From: Terebella lapidaria
Taxonomy: Eukaryota; Annelida; Polychaeta; Terebellida; Terebellidae
Direction of reading: 5' to 3'
Length of the DNA: 64,000 nt
Assembly: GCA_949152475.1 (NCBI GenBank)
Contig: OX424564.1
Location: 36,082,165-36,146,164, forward strand
Shown here: piece by piece, positions 1 through 11,600 of the stretch
Position numbering within the stretch: position 1 is the first letter of the stretch
Layout: each line of letters begins with the position of its first letter
Position numbers and translations under genes: made by a program
Notes under the pieces: model-generated
Seen by the model: only the letters and a program-made list of their open reading frames with translations
Database searches by the model: none
Told to the model about the DNA's origin: nothing

Positions 1-400
1 TGGAACATATTTGGGGTGAAAATAGAGCTTTTTATGAAAATGTTGATCTGCCTGCAATTTTGTCATCTTGAAATGCAGTTTTACTTTGAATTTCAACTTG
101 AAACCATGTTTCGTACATGTCATGAGTCAAAATATAACTTTTGGTGAAAAGTTCGATCTGGCTCCAATTTCGTCATCTCAAAATGCAGTTTTGGTCCACT
201 TTTACTTTGAATTTCAACTTGAAACCAAGTTTGGCACATAGCATGAGTTAAAATATAAGTTACGGTAAAAGGTTCGTTCTGGCTTCAAATTTGTCATCTT
301 GAAATGCAGTTTTGGTCAACTTTTAGTTTGAATTTCATCTTGAAACCAAGTTTGGCACATATTATGAGTTGAAATATAACTTGTGGTGAAAAGTTTGATC
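1..400. repeat. Diverged tandem repeat, ~110-121 bp period
   Basis: About three and a half copies of a unit that begins near gtcatcttgaaatgcag and runs through gaatttcaacttgaaacc and tggcacat to gttcgatctggct. Unit starts fall near 62, 172 and 293, so the spacing is about 110 and 121 bp; the first unit lacks about 11 bp. The copies are clearly diverged, which suggests an old minisatellite or an eroded mobile element. It lies left of the first CNOT1 exon visible here, so it is probably intronic. Confidence 0.75.
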
Positions 401-1166
401 TATAAATATAAATTAAAAATATAAATTGAATTCGACCTTCAATAACCTTGAAAGATCAATGCAGCAATTTTGGTGGGGGAAAAACAGTTGTGGCTTACGA
501 TTTAACATTTCTCTGTAGTGATGGGGGTTGGTGTGAATTTCGTAATCGATCATTGGTTCATAATCGGTTTGACAAACCAACTGACTTTCGATTATTAATC
601 GGTTTAACTGTGATATCATAATCAAGTGTTGCACAATATTTACTGGCAGAATATATGTTATAAAGGGGAATTGATGTAGTATCAAAGTAAATACTATAGT
701 TTACAACTTCACATTTCACAAATTTGCAATTAAAAATTTGTATCTATTTATGAAATACATATTCTTTGTGGACTTTTCATGGATTACAAAGAACTTTTGC
801 CACTTTTAGATAATCGATTATAGGATTCCATAATCGATCATCGAAATCGGTTTGGCAAAGCAACTGACTTTTGAAAATAATCGATCATTGGCCCATCAGT
901 ATTTCTCTGGTAATCTTTTTTAGCCTTTGCTCTATTTTTTCACACCTAACAGTAATATATATGAAGCAACAGGGATAATAGGGCTACGGGGGATACACCC
1001 AAGCGGTCGTAGGCGACCGGAAGCGTCTAGTTACAACTGCAATGACATGTGAACTATAATGAATATTGCATGTTTTTTGTTATCAGATTCTTGAATGTGA
1101 CGAGTATTCGTGAATCTGTTATGTTCAACATCTGATTTCACATGTGCTAATGATATCTTCACATAG
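401..1166 (+). other. Probable CNOT1 intron (3' part)
   Basis: No coding exon recognised. Two diverged copies of a short block containing aatcgatcattgg and aatcggtttg..aa.caactgac lie at about 541-610 and 810-890. A GC-rich patch at about 975-1030 stands out from its AT-rich surroundings but matches nothing I recognise. The segment ends at the acceptor ag at 1165-1166, directly before the first CNOT1 exon in this window. Confidence 0.6.
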
Positions 1167-1945
1167 GCTCTGTCGATGCTGCTGAATGCGACACCATTTG
1201 CGTTTGTGATTGATCTTGCATGCCTGGCGTCTCGCAGAGAATACTTAAAACTGGACAAGTGGCTTTCAGACAAGATGAGAGAGCATGGTGTAAGTAACAC
1301 TTCCAGGGGGATAGGGAGCTGGCACATAGTCATATGACAAGAATACCCGCAGTTACTAACACTGCACTCTTGGATTTCATGATTTACCACTTTTCAAATG
1401 CTATGTTTGACAGGAGGCCTTCATACAAGCATGTGTGCACTTCCTGAAGAGACGATGCCCCCAGCTACTTGGTATCAAGGATGAACAGCAGCTACCGTCC
1501 AAGAGTCACCAGTTACCTCCGGAAGCTGTCAGTACCATTCTCTCTTGTCTACAGGCTTCAGTCAGGTGTGTAGTGATGGAAGTTTCACCAACCTGTGGTT
1601 TGACTGATGAATCTGCAGCTTTACATAGTGAATATCAGTACAATTTTAAAGATGACTAAGTTTTCCCAGATCAAAAAAGTTTTCCCGTTTAGCATGATAG
1701 TTGAAATGGTTAGCTATATGTCTGACAATTTGTGTCTTGTATTTATTTACAGTAGTGTGCAGTCCCCTGAGCACTCGGAGGTTGTCATGACGATGCTGTC
1801 CAATGCTGTTCAGAGTAGTTACCTGGCCAAGGCTCGACAGCAGCCTCCGACCCCCGGTGTGGTCAGTAGCAAGGGACCACCCCTCCCACCTGTACCCCCC
1901 GGCCCTTCAGCACTACCTGGGCTCCTCAATCCTGCTCCTAAACCT
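1167..1945 (+). other. CNOT1: CNOT1 exons 1-3 of this window (N-terminal HEAT end and linker)
   Basis: Exons 1167-1289 (phase 0, donor gtaagt), 1414-1565 and 1753-1945. They encode [20 protein letters not shown], then [18 protein letters not shown] and a Pro-rich linker ending near NPAPKP. The first two exons match human CNOT1 closely. The linker aligns only loosely with the human PPPGVMPKGRPP stretch. Acceptors are acatag, gacag and ttacag. Confidence 0.92.
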
Positions 1946-2596
1946 GTGAGTGGGGCGTTATTTAAAGTCATAGTAGCAAGGTACCATTATATGGTTTTAT
2001 TCCGGTTCAGATAAAGGCATTGTGGACATTTGGAGAAAAAAAAGATGTTCGCGTTAATTGGTAATTAATAACAGCGACGTATAATCGAGTATATTGAACC
2101 AATATTGCAATCGCCTTCTCATGCCGATGAAAAAAATAGCTTCGGCAGTTTCCGTAATCGTGACGTCAGTTGAGGCAAAATGTGCTTTGATGGCTGGCCA
2201 AAAACGTAAACTACGTAATTTGGGCGGTCAGCTCAAAGATAGAAAACTACTCCAAAATGCATAAGATTCAAACGAAAACACATGAAAACTAACAAATACT
2301 GGACATCTTGCAGTTCAACAAACCTCCCTTCTGGGAGAATGAATAGTACTGATTCTAAATATCAAGACAAGAAATGCCGTATTCCAACCATCTCACCCGT
2401 TCCTTTGAATTGTCAAACATACACAACGAGAATGAATATGCGACATGCAGTTTACCTTGCTGGCTACATGTACTTTCAGTACTGCCTCAAATGACGTCAC
2501 AAACCACGTGACCCATACTAAAATCGTGATCAAAATCTTCGGCAATTTACGGAAGGAGTGCTTATTAAGGCATTTCGGCCTTTATGGTTTTAGCAG

Positions 2597-2629
<33 letters not shown>

Positions 2630-5600
2630 CTTTTTTTTCTTCTTCCGCCACTTTTGGTTTCCGGACGATAACTTTAGATTGCCTTGACGGATCCTCGTCA
2701 AATTTTCACCACAAGTCAGAAATGATATGTGGAAGAACCCTATTCTTTTTGAGCCGGATCCGAGGTCCGTGAGGTCCGTGAGGATGAAATCAAGGCTAAT
2801 TTTGAGACTTGGTTTCCGGACGATAACTGGAAAAATATTTACGCAATAGTTGCAGAACTCTGCATGGAGGTTCATATGCCACCAGGGAAGAACCCTATTG
2901 ATTTTGGGATCGATCCGTCAAACGACCTTTGACCTAGAGGTCGAAATAATTTTTTGCTGATTCATCCTTGAGGCTTCCTGCATATCTCAGAAACCGTGCG
3001 TCGTAGAGCGAAACGGACGTTATTTTCGGACTCGTCGCCCTAGACAAACATCTCTAGGGTGTATTATTTTTTTTGATCCGGCTCCGAGGTCCGTGAGGTC
3101 CTTGAGGATGAAATCGAGGCTGATCTTGAAACTTGGTTTCCGGACGATAACTCGAAAAATATTCAGGCAATAGTTGCAGAATTTTGCACGGAGGTTTATA
3201 TATCAACAGGGAAGAACCCTATTGATTTTGGGATCGATACGTCAAACGACCTTTGACCTAGAGGTCAAAATAATTTTTTGCTGAGTCATCCATGAGGCAT
3301 CCTGCATATCTCGGAAACGGTGCGTCGTAGAGCGAAACGGACGTTATTTTCGGACTCGTCGCCCTAGACAAACATGTCTAAGGGGTATTATGGATGAACT
3401 TTGACCTTGACCTTGAATTTTTTTGCCGAGTCGGCATTTTTCGTTTTCGTCGATATCTCGGAAACGGTGCGTCGTAGAGCGAAACGGACGTTATTTTCGG
3501 ACTCGTCGCCCTAGACAAACATGTCTAAGGGGTATTATGGATGAACTTTGACCTTGACCCGAAATTTTTTTGCCGAGTCGGCATTTTTCGTTTTCGTCGA
3601 TATCTCGGAAACGGTGTGTCGTAGAGCGAAACGGACGTTATTTTCGGACTTGTCGCCCTAGACAAACATGTCTAAGGGGTATTATGGATGAACTTTGACC
3701 TTGACCTTGAATTTTTTTGCCGAGTCGGCATTTTTCGTTTTCGTCGATATCTCGGAAACGGTGCGTCGTAGAGTGAAACGGACGTTATTTTTGGACTCGT
3801 CGCCCTAGACAAACATGTCTAATTGGTATTATGGATGAACTTTGACCTTGACCCGAAATTTTTTTGCCGAGTCGGCATTTTTCGTTTTCGTCGATATCTC
3901 GGAAACGGTGCGTCGTAGAGCGAAACGGACGTTATTTTCAGACTCGTCGCCCTAGACTAACATGTCTAAGGGGTATTATTGATGAACTTTGACCTTGACC
4001 CGAAATTTTTTTGCCGAGTCGGCATTTTTCGTTTTCGTCGATATCTCGGAAACGGTGTGTCGTAGAGCGAAACGGACGTTATTTTCCGACTCGTCGCCCT
4101 AGACAAACATGTCTAAGGGGTATTATGGATGAACTTCGACCTTGACCCGAAAATTTTTTGCCGAGTCGGCATTTTTCGTTTTCGTCGATATCTCGGAAAC
4201 GGTGTGTCGTAGAGCGAAACGGACGTTATTTTCGGACTCGTCGCCCTAGACAAACATGTCTGAGGGGTATTATGGATGAACTTTGACCTTGACCCGAAAT
4301 TTTTTTGCCGAGTCGGCATTTTTCGTTTTCATCGATATCTCGGAAACAGTGTGTCGTAGAGCGAAACGGACGTTATTTTCGGACTCGTCGCCCTAGACAA
4401 ACATGCCTAAGGGGTATTATGGATGAACTTTGACCTTGACCCGAAATTTTTTTGCCGAGTCGGCATTTTTCGTTTTCGGCGATATCTCGGAAACGGTGCT
4501 TCGTAGAGCGAAACGGACGTTATTTTCGGACTCGTCGCCCTAGACAAACATGTCTAAAGGGTATTATGGATGAACTTTGACCTTGACCCGAAATTTTTTT
4601 GCCGAGTCGGCATTTTTCGTTTTCGTCGATATCTCGGAAACGGTGCTTCGTAGAGTGAAACGGACGTTATTTTCGGACTCGTCGCCCTAGACAAAGATGT
4701 CTAGATGGTATTATGGATGAACTTTGACCTTGACCCGAAATTTTTTTGCCGAGTCGGCATTTTTCTTTTTCGTCGATATCTAGTATATATTATAAATTAA
4801 TCATCACACCGAAATGCCTCCAAGGCATCTTTAGGCCTTGACGTCTAGTTTGATTCAATATCTCGAAACCCATTGATTGTATTTGTAAAATTCGTTCGAA
4901 TTCACGGATAACTATTCATAATGGACTAAATGAAAAGCACTTTCATCGGCATGCTACTAGGTCTTTAACTATCGATCTTCCTTTAAACTTTTGTCAACTA
5001 TTTTACCTGAAGCTTTGTGAAAAGAATAGGTGTGGTTTATGTACGGCATTGTATATGACTTGTAGTGTATGCTTATCAAGACAGTACCTTTTTTATTCCT
5101 TTCCCCCAGCCACTCGACCCACTGGGCAGTATGCCAAGTGCAGGACTCTCCACTGCTATAGGAGGCTCTGGGCTCGGTGGTAGTCTTGGAACTGGTATTG
5201 GAAGCTCCATGGGTGGCAGTCTGGTTGGCGGTCTCGGCGGTGGCCTAGGTGGCGGTCTGGGCAGCGGGCTCGGCAGCGGAAGCATTGGCAGCAGCATAGG
5301 AACTTCTGTAGGCATGGGATCTGGAGGAATTGGCTCTGGAGGCATTGGCTCTGGAGGAATTGGATCTGGAGGAATTGGCTCTGGAGGAATTGGCTCTGGG
5401 GGAATTGGCTCTGGAGGCATTGGCTCCGGCGGAATTGGCTCTGGGGGAATTGGCTCGGGAGGTATTGGATCTGGAGGAATTGGCTCAGGCATTGGGTCTG
5501 GAGGAATTGGCTCCAGCGGAATTGGCTCCAGCGGAATTGGCTCAAGTATTGGGTCCGGCGGGATTGGCTCTGGAGGCATTGGTGGTATTGGCTCTGGAAT

Positions 5601-8600
5601 TGGAGGCATGGGTAGCAACATATCCAGCACAATGGGTGGGATGGGTGGCAGTCTGGGAGGGGGTTTGAGCTTGAACCCTTCTGTAGCTGCCAGCACACCC
5701 ATTTCCAACCCATTCCCTGCCAGTTTTGGATCGCTGACGACCCCTCCATCTCCAGCCAAGCCTGGGGCAGTCAGTCAGCCGGGGCCGTTCAACCCTCTAC
5801 AGTCTATAACCAATCAGCTACAAGGTGAGAGCGGTAACTAGTCAACCAGAAACGAATAGATTTTAGTATGAATGTAAGGTCACATGTATAATCATGATAC
5901 TGTACTGGTGTTAGTCAGTTTAGAACAAACAATGTGTTCCATGTGTTGACAGGCCTGAGCATGCAGACCACGATGTCGACTGGGATGCTGACTCGAGCCA
6001 CACCTACACTCGGCTCCGGGGCTAATGCTCCAGTCGCTCTCAAACAGCAGGCCTCGGAGGGTGTCAGACGCAGTAAGTGGCTGGGTGATGGAAGTTGTCA
6101 CTTACCGTGAGATAACATATAAGAAACTCCAAGGAATTTATTCACATGTTCTGGACTGGACACCCATCTGGTTACTTTTCTGATGTTGCAGCTCAGTCAG
6201 GCGATTCCTCCAGTATTTTCCCTGCAATCAACCAGAGTTTCCCAAAAGAGATCGAGGACGAAGCCAACTCATATTTCCAGCGGATCTACAATCACCCGCC
6301 GCATCCAACCATCTCCATCGATGAGGTGCTGGAAATGTTGAAGCGATTCAAGGACTCGCATCTCAAGAAAGAAAAAGTAAGTTGCATCTGAAATATTCAT
6401 TGTTGACCCAGCTTGTTATCAGGAGTGAAAGTGTCAAAGATCATGAATTGTATGTTATGGTTCGTTCTTGCTCGCAGGATGTATTTGCGTGCATGCTGAG
6501 AAACCTGTTTGAGGAGTACAGATTCTTCCCCCAGTATCCAGAGAAAGAACTGAACACGACGGCCATCCTGTTTGGTGGAATTATCGAACAGGGACTTGTA
6601 ACGTACGAAATAAATCATTATGTAGATAAGAATCCCGGGGCATTTTATATTCATGATATGTTTATGATTACCACTAAAAGGAAGCTGATTTGGAAATACA
6701 TTAGTTTCAATCCTTTGATATCGCCCATCCTCTGTTTAGGTACATGGATCTAGGAATAGCTTTACGCTACGTCCTGGAAGCACTGAAGAAACCACACAAC
6801 AGCAAGATGTATCTCTTTGGCATCGCTGCTCTTGACAGATTCAAACCAAGGTACAAAATTTTACCAAAATAACTACAAGATTCTACCGTGATGGTAATAG
6901 ATGTTATAAAATAATCCTTCTTTTATCAGCAACACTCTTTTGATGGGTATTTGTATTTTGCAGACTGAAGGACTACCCACAATATTGTCAGTTCCTGGCA
7001 TCTATCCCGCACTTTGGACAGTTCCCTTCTCATTTGAAAGAGGTAATTAGAATGATATAAATTTGTATATTACATGTATAGGATTAGTTGAAGTTATCCA
7101 TCAAACTCAATCAATTGACCCAATTGCACTTTTGAGACAATCACATTTATGTATCCTGTTTAACCTCCTCTTCTTTTTCCACTCCCAGTACGTCGAATTC
7201 GGTGCTCGGTCGCAAGAGCCACCAAACAAGCCACAGGGTCCGATCTCGACGCCGGCAAGCTCCGTGTCGTCGACGGCTGCTAGTGTCCTCCCGGCCAGGG
7301 ACGAGGTGTCCAACACTCCACCGCCGCGGATCCCGATGCCCATCCCTGCGGCCCCGCCTCCCGTGTCCAGCTCGGCACCTGCAGGCACGCCCACACCGAC
7401 CACTACAGCTGCTCCCGGCGCTATTGGAGCCATCGGTGCCATAGCTCGACCTTCAGCCGCATCAAGGGTGTGTTGTCATATCATAAACATCAAAAGATAG
7501 TAATAACTCATGAAATCACCAGATTGCTTAGATACTCTTGCAATCATCAGTCATCACTTCTTTTTCGAGATATGAACACAAATGAATGTTATTGACTGTG
7601 GTCTTTGTACAGCCCTCGATAGCAAACGCCACCAACATCGACACCCTTCTGGCTGGTACAGAGGGGAAGGAGGAAGTGGCAGTCCCCCCGGAGAGCGTCC
7701 AAGACAAAGTCTTCTTCATCTTCAACAACCTCTCCCTGTCCAACATGGATCAGAAGGTATGGCACTCAATATGAAATATAAATGGGACAATGAAATTTAC
7801 GTTTGCCTGAGAAAGAAATATATCTCCTCTGTCCACAATATGATTCACAAGTCACTACATTACTGCATGTGTCACTGCCTGTCGTCCAGGGTTCTGAGCT
7901 GGAGGAGTTGATGACGGATGAGTACGTCCCGTGGGTCTCGCAGTACCTCGTAATGAAGCGAGCCAGCATCGAGCACAACTTCCACAGGTTGTACGCAGAC
8001 TTTATTGACCACATCAAACGTTCTGGACTCATGTCGCTTGTCATCAAGGAAACCTTCAGAAACATCAAGGTACTGGACATATTGCAAGGTTGATTCTGCT
8101 ATTATCCAGCTGATTGTCAGCTAGGATTGACTTTTGTTCAGTTCTATTGACAAGATTTAAATACACTGACTGAACTGTGATATCGTTTGCGTATTGTAGG
8201 TTCTACTGAGCAGTGACAAGGGAGTTGCAAATTTTTCCGACCGTTCGCTTCTGAAGAACTTGGGACATTGGCTCGGCATGTTGCTTCTCGGCAAAAACAA
8301 ACCCATCCTGATGAACGTGAGTAGAAAACACATTTAGTGCTCGCCCGTTTAGTGTTAAAAGTTGAGTGGCACCGAAAGTGAGTTGAGATGCCTTCAGGAT
8401 AATGTATACCTGTTGTATCTGTAGGACATAGACCTGAAGTCACTGGTATATGAGGCATACCACAAGGGAGCCCAGGAATTGCTGTATGTTGTCCCATTTG
8501 TGGCGAAAGTCCTGGAGTCTGCAGCTAAAAGCAAGGTATGGAAATGAATTTGCTATCAGATACTATACTATTTTGGATGGGAATTTGCACAAAAACAGAA

Positions 8601-11600
8601 AAAACATCAAGAAGGCTGTTTCGCTGATATATATGATTGAATCCTTTAGGTGTTCCAACCTCCAAACCCCTGGACGATTGGGATTATGAACGCCCTCGCT
8701 GAACTGCATCAGGAGCCTGACCTCAAGCTTAACCTTAAGTTTGAGATCGAGGTGCTCTGCAAAACCCTGAACATAGACTTCAATGTAAGTGAACATCTTC
8801 TGGTTACATAGATGTAAGACTTGTCACTATAAATTAAGTCACTTACTATAAGACAAAAAACGTCGTTGGTTTCCATTTCTAGGAGCTGAATCCGACAAAC
8901 TTCCTGAAAGACACATCCCGACTGGGGAATCTGAAGGAGCAGCTCTCCGCTCCCAGTAAAGTCAAGGAATCATCCTCCACCCCCCAGCCTGAGGAACCTC
9001 TGCAGATCAACATGCCGACGCCGACCACCACAAGCCTTGCGGCCACGGCGACCACCTCCAGTACTGTGTCGTCAACGGCAACCATGGTCTCCACCCCACA
9101 GCCAAGATTCGCATACTCGGACATCAATGTCATGTCCCTGGCCGGGATGGCTGCACATCTCGTGATTAACGAACAGGTCAGAAGCACTTGGGGTGTGATG
9201 CATGTTTGACGACTTGTGACTGAATTTAGCTTCACTGTGCATACTTGTGTGTTTATTGTGATGTTCTGTGTGTTTGCAGCTGCCGATTCTGGTGATGAAT
9301 CCCCAGCTCAAGGCCCTGATTCGACCAGCAATCGAGCGATCCGTACAAGAACTTCTCCCACCAGTGGTTGAGAGGTCTATGAAGATTGCACTCACAACTT
9401 GTGAACAGATCGTCAAAAAGGCAAGTTCTTCCAACGTTTTATACATGCTTAAATCATTGAATTGAAGGTACAGCTCATGCACTGAATGTATGAATTGTGT
9501 AGCCAATTACGTAGCAACACATATTTTGACTAGTATGCATATGAATTTAGTAGATGTACATAAAATGATTGATCAAGTATGAAACCCTGATTGCCGATGT
9601 CTCTCCTTCAGGACTTTGCTTTGGATCCGGAGGAGGCCCGGATGCGGACGGCGGACCACCACATGGTCAAGTTCATGACGGCTGGCATGGCTCTCATCAC
9701 CTGTCGGGAGCCACTGCTTGTCAGCATCACCAACAATATCAAACAGGCCCTCCTCGGCGCGGTAAGCAGTGTCTCGAGCAGTGTATTTCGGATAAAAAGG
9801 GTTATGGAATTAGTGTGACTGGTTTTGACTAAACTTGTTGCAGTCATGTCTTTGTATGGAAATGTCATGAGATTTTTGTTAGTACTTAGGAAGCTGTGAT
9901 GTCAGCCTTGTGGTGAATATAAAGATATGATATCACTAATAATTTGCCTGTTTGTTATTGCCAGGTAACGGCCCCAGCCCAGAAGGAGATGGTCGAGTCG
10001 GCTGCTCAGGTCATGGCCGCAGACAACGTGGAACTTGCCTGTGCCTTTATACAGAAAACAGCGGTTGAGAAAGCAATACCAGAGATGGACAAACGTCTGG
10101 CCACAGTGAGAAATCTGTCTTTTAATAACTGCACTTTGTCGTATCCTAGAGGAATTTGATCATTTGAATAATTGAAGACTTCAGTAAAAATTGTCAGGAA
10201 AAAAATTAAGTCTGTGATCCAGAAGTAATGAAAAATTCCAGATGTAAGTTTGTTTTCTCTCACCATGCCCTGACCATTGATTTTGATTTAACCTCTCCCA
10301 GGAGTATGAGCTGAGAAAGCATGCTAGGAATGAGGGCAGGCGATACTGCGACCCCGTCGTGCTGACTTACCAGGCGGAGAGGATGCCTGAACAGATCCGA
10401 CTCAAGGTACGGATTCTTAATGAAATGTCACAGCACAAAATTCTTGTCATTTGTTGAGTTCTAACTCTCTGTTGGTTGCATTAGTCAAGTTTCTTTCTAG
10501 AGGAAAGTGATTACATATGAAGAATTGGAGATGCAAGATCTAGCTTCAAGTATTTTCTTGACCAGCATCCATATGACATTCAATTAGATTCAATAAATTA
10601 ATTCTAAATTTCTCATAAATTCCCAAACATCAGGTGGGCGGAGTGACGCACCAGCAGATAGCTGTGTACGAGGAGTTCGCACGAAACACCCCAGGCTTCC
10701 AGTCTGCTTCCCCTGAGGCGGGATCAGGCGGGAACGCCAGTCTCAAACCCTCACAGGTATGTGTGTGTGCAGCTGTAAAATTAGGTTCCGGTTTGGAAAT
10801 TTGCAGTAATTTGGTATTAAAAAAAAAGTCCTTATATGTGATCAACTTATTGATCTGTTCATGATGAGTTGATGTGATCGTGATGGACGATTGAATTGAA
10901 TACACCTTTCAACAATTGATTGCATGTGGTTTTCAGACATATGTCTCTGATGAGATCGCCCAGACTTACGACAAGATTCGACAGGACATTGAGCAGCATC
11001 TGCATGCGATCATCGCTGCCCCAAGCAATCCCCAGGTGGCAGCACTGCACAGCCTGTTGGAGGCGGTGGTGATGGCTCGCCACTCCCGGGAGGTCGTTAC
11101 AGCAGTCTCCCTGCTCCAGAAAGCCGTGGAGGGCCTGCTAGAGGGACTGACTTCCGTATCCAGCGATCCAGAGCTCATGCTCCGATACAGAGACTGTCAC
11201 TTACTCGTGCTCAAACGACTGCAAGATCAGAGAGCGTATGGTCAGAGCTGGGTCAACATGAAGGTCACCAGGTATGTTTGTATGACGAATATGATGAATA
11301 TTCATGATTGACGAATATGTGGGTGATTTGACTTAAAATGTCCCCATGATTCATCAGCTATCAGAGAATCTCAGTGAGACTTCTTGACTTGGCAGCGAAG
11401 CATTATGCATATATAATGAGAAAACCTACAAAATCTTCTTTGGCAGATGCCTAATTGAGTGTCGGGAGGAACACAAGTTCAACCTGGAGGCAGTGGACTG
11501 CCTGATCCGCAGTCAGCTGGTCAACATGATCCAGTACGACTTGCACCTTTCCCAGTCGATGGAGAACGGTTTGAACTACATGGCTGTCGCCTTCGCCATG

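Larger units (their letters stand above)
2565..4848 (+). mobile_element. Non-autonomous Helentron/HINE-like rolling-circle element 1
   Basis: The 3' end is CTAG (4845-4848) followed by T. It is preceded by a hairpin, ATGCCT-cca-AGGCAT (about 4814-4828), as in Helitron-type elements. The 5' end TTAAGGCATTTCGG (2565-2578) is the reverse complement of CCGAAATGCCT in the 3' subterminal region. That asymmetric terminal inverted repeat is typical of Helentrons. A poly-T tract follows the 5' end, and the interior is a 147-bp tandem array. A second member with both ends conserved is at 30,461-34,032 on the other strand, which supports the boundaries. No Rep/Helicase or transposase gene is present, so it needs proteins supplied from elsewhere. 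The superfamily assignment is inference; the shared ends are seen directly. Confidence 0.65.
1946..5109 (+). other. CNOT1 intron carrying a Helentron-like element
   Basis: A 3.16-kb intron between exon 3 (donor gtgagt) and exon 4 (acceptor cccccag). Bases 1,946-2,564 show no coding potential and no clear repeat. Bases 2,565-4,848 are the mobile element listed separately. Bases 4,849-5,109 are plain AT-rich intron sequence. Confidence 0.85.

Noticed and set aside
975..1030. GC-rich patch as a tRNA or exon
   Set aside because: No cloverleaf, and stops in the frame that would join the CNOT1 exon at 1167.
2445..2875. ORFs with long Phe or Lys runs
   Set aside because: They are translations of the poly-T tract in both directions.
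3300..4790. Regular repeats resembling a CRISPR array
   Set aside because: The repeat is 147 bp with no unique spacers, lies in an intron of an animal gene and has no cas genes. It is a minisatellite core of a mobile element.
5076..5759. Long antisense and alternate-frame ORFs rich in Pro-Glu or Leu-Glu-Ala
   Set aside because: They are by-products of the 15-bp coding minisatellite, whose length is a multiple of three, so stops are absent in several frames. The + frame starting at exon 4 aligns with CNOT1.
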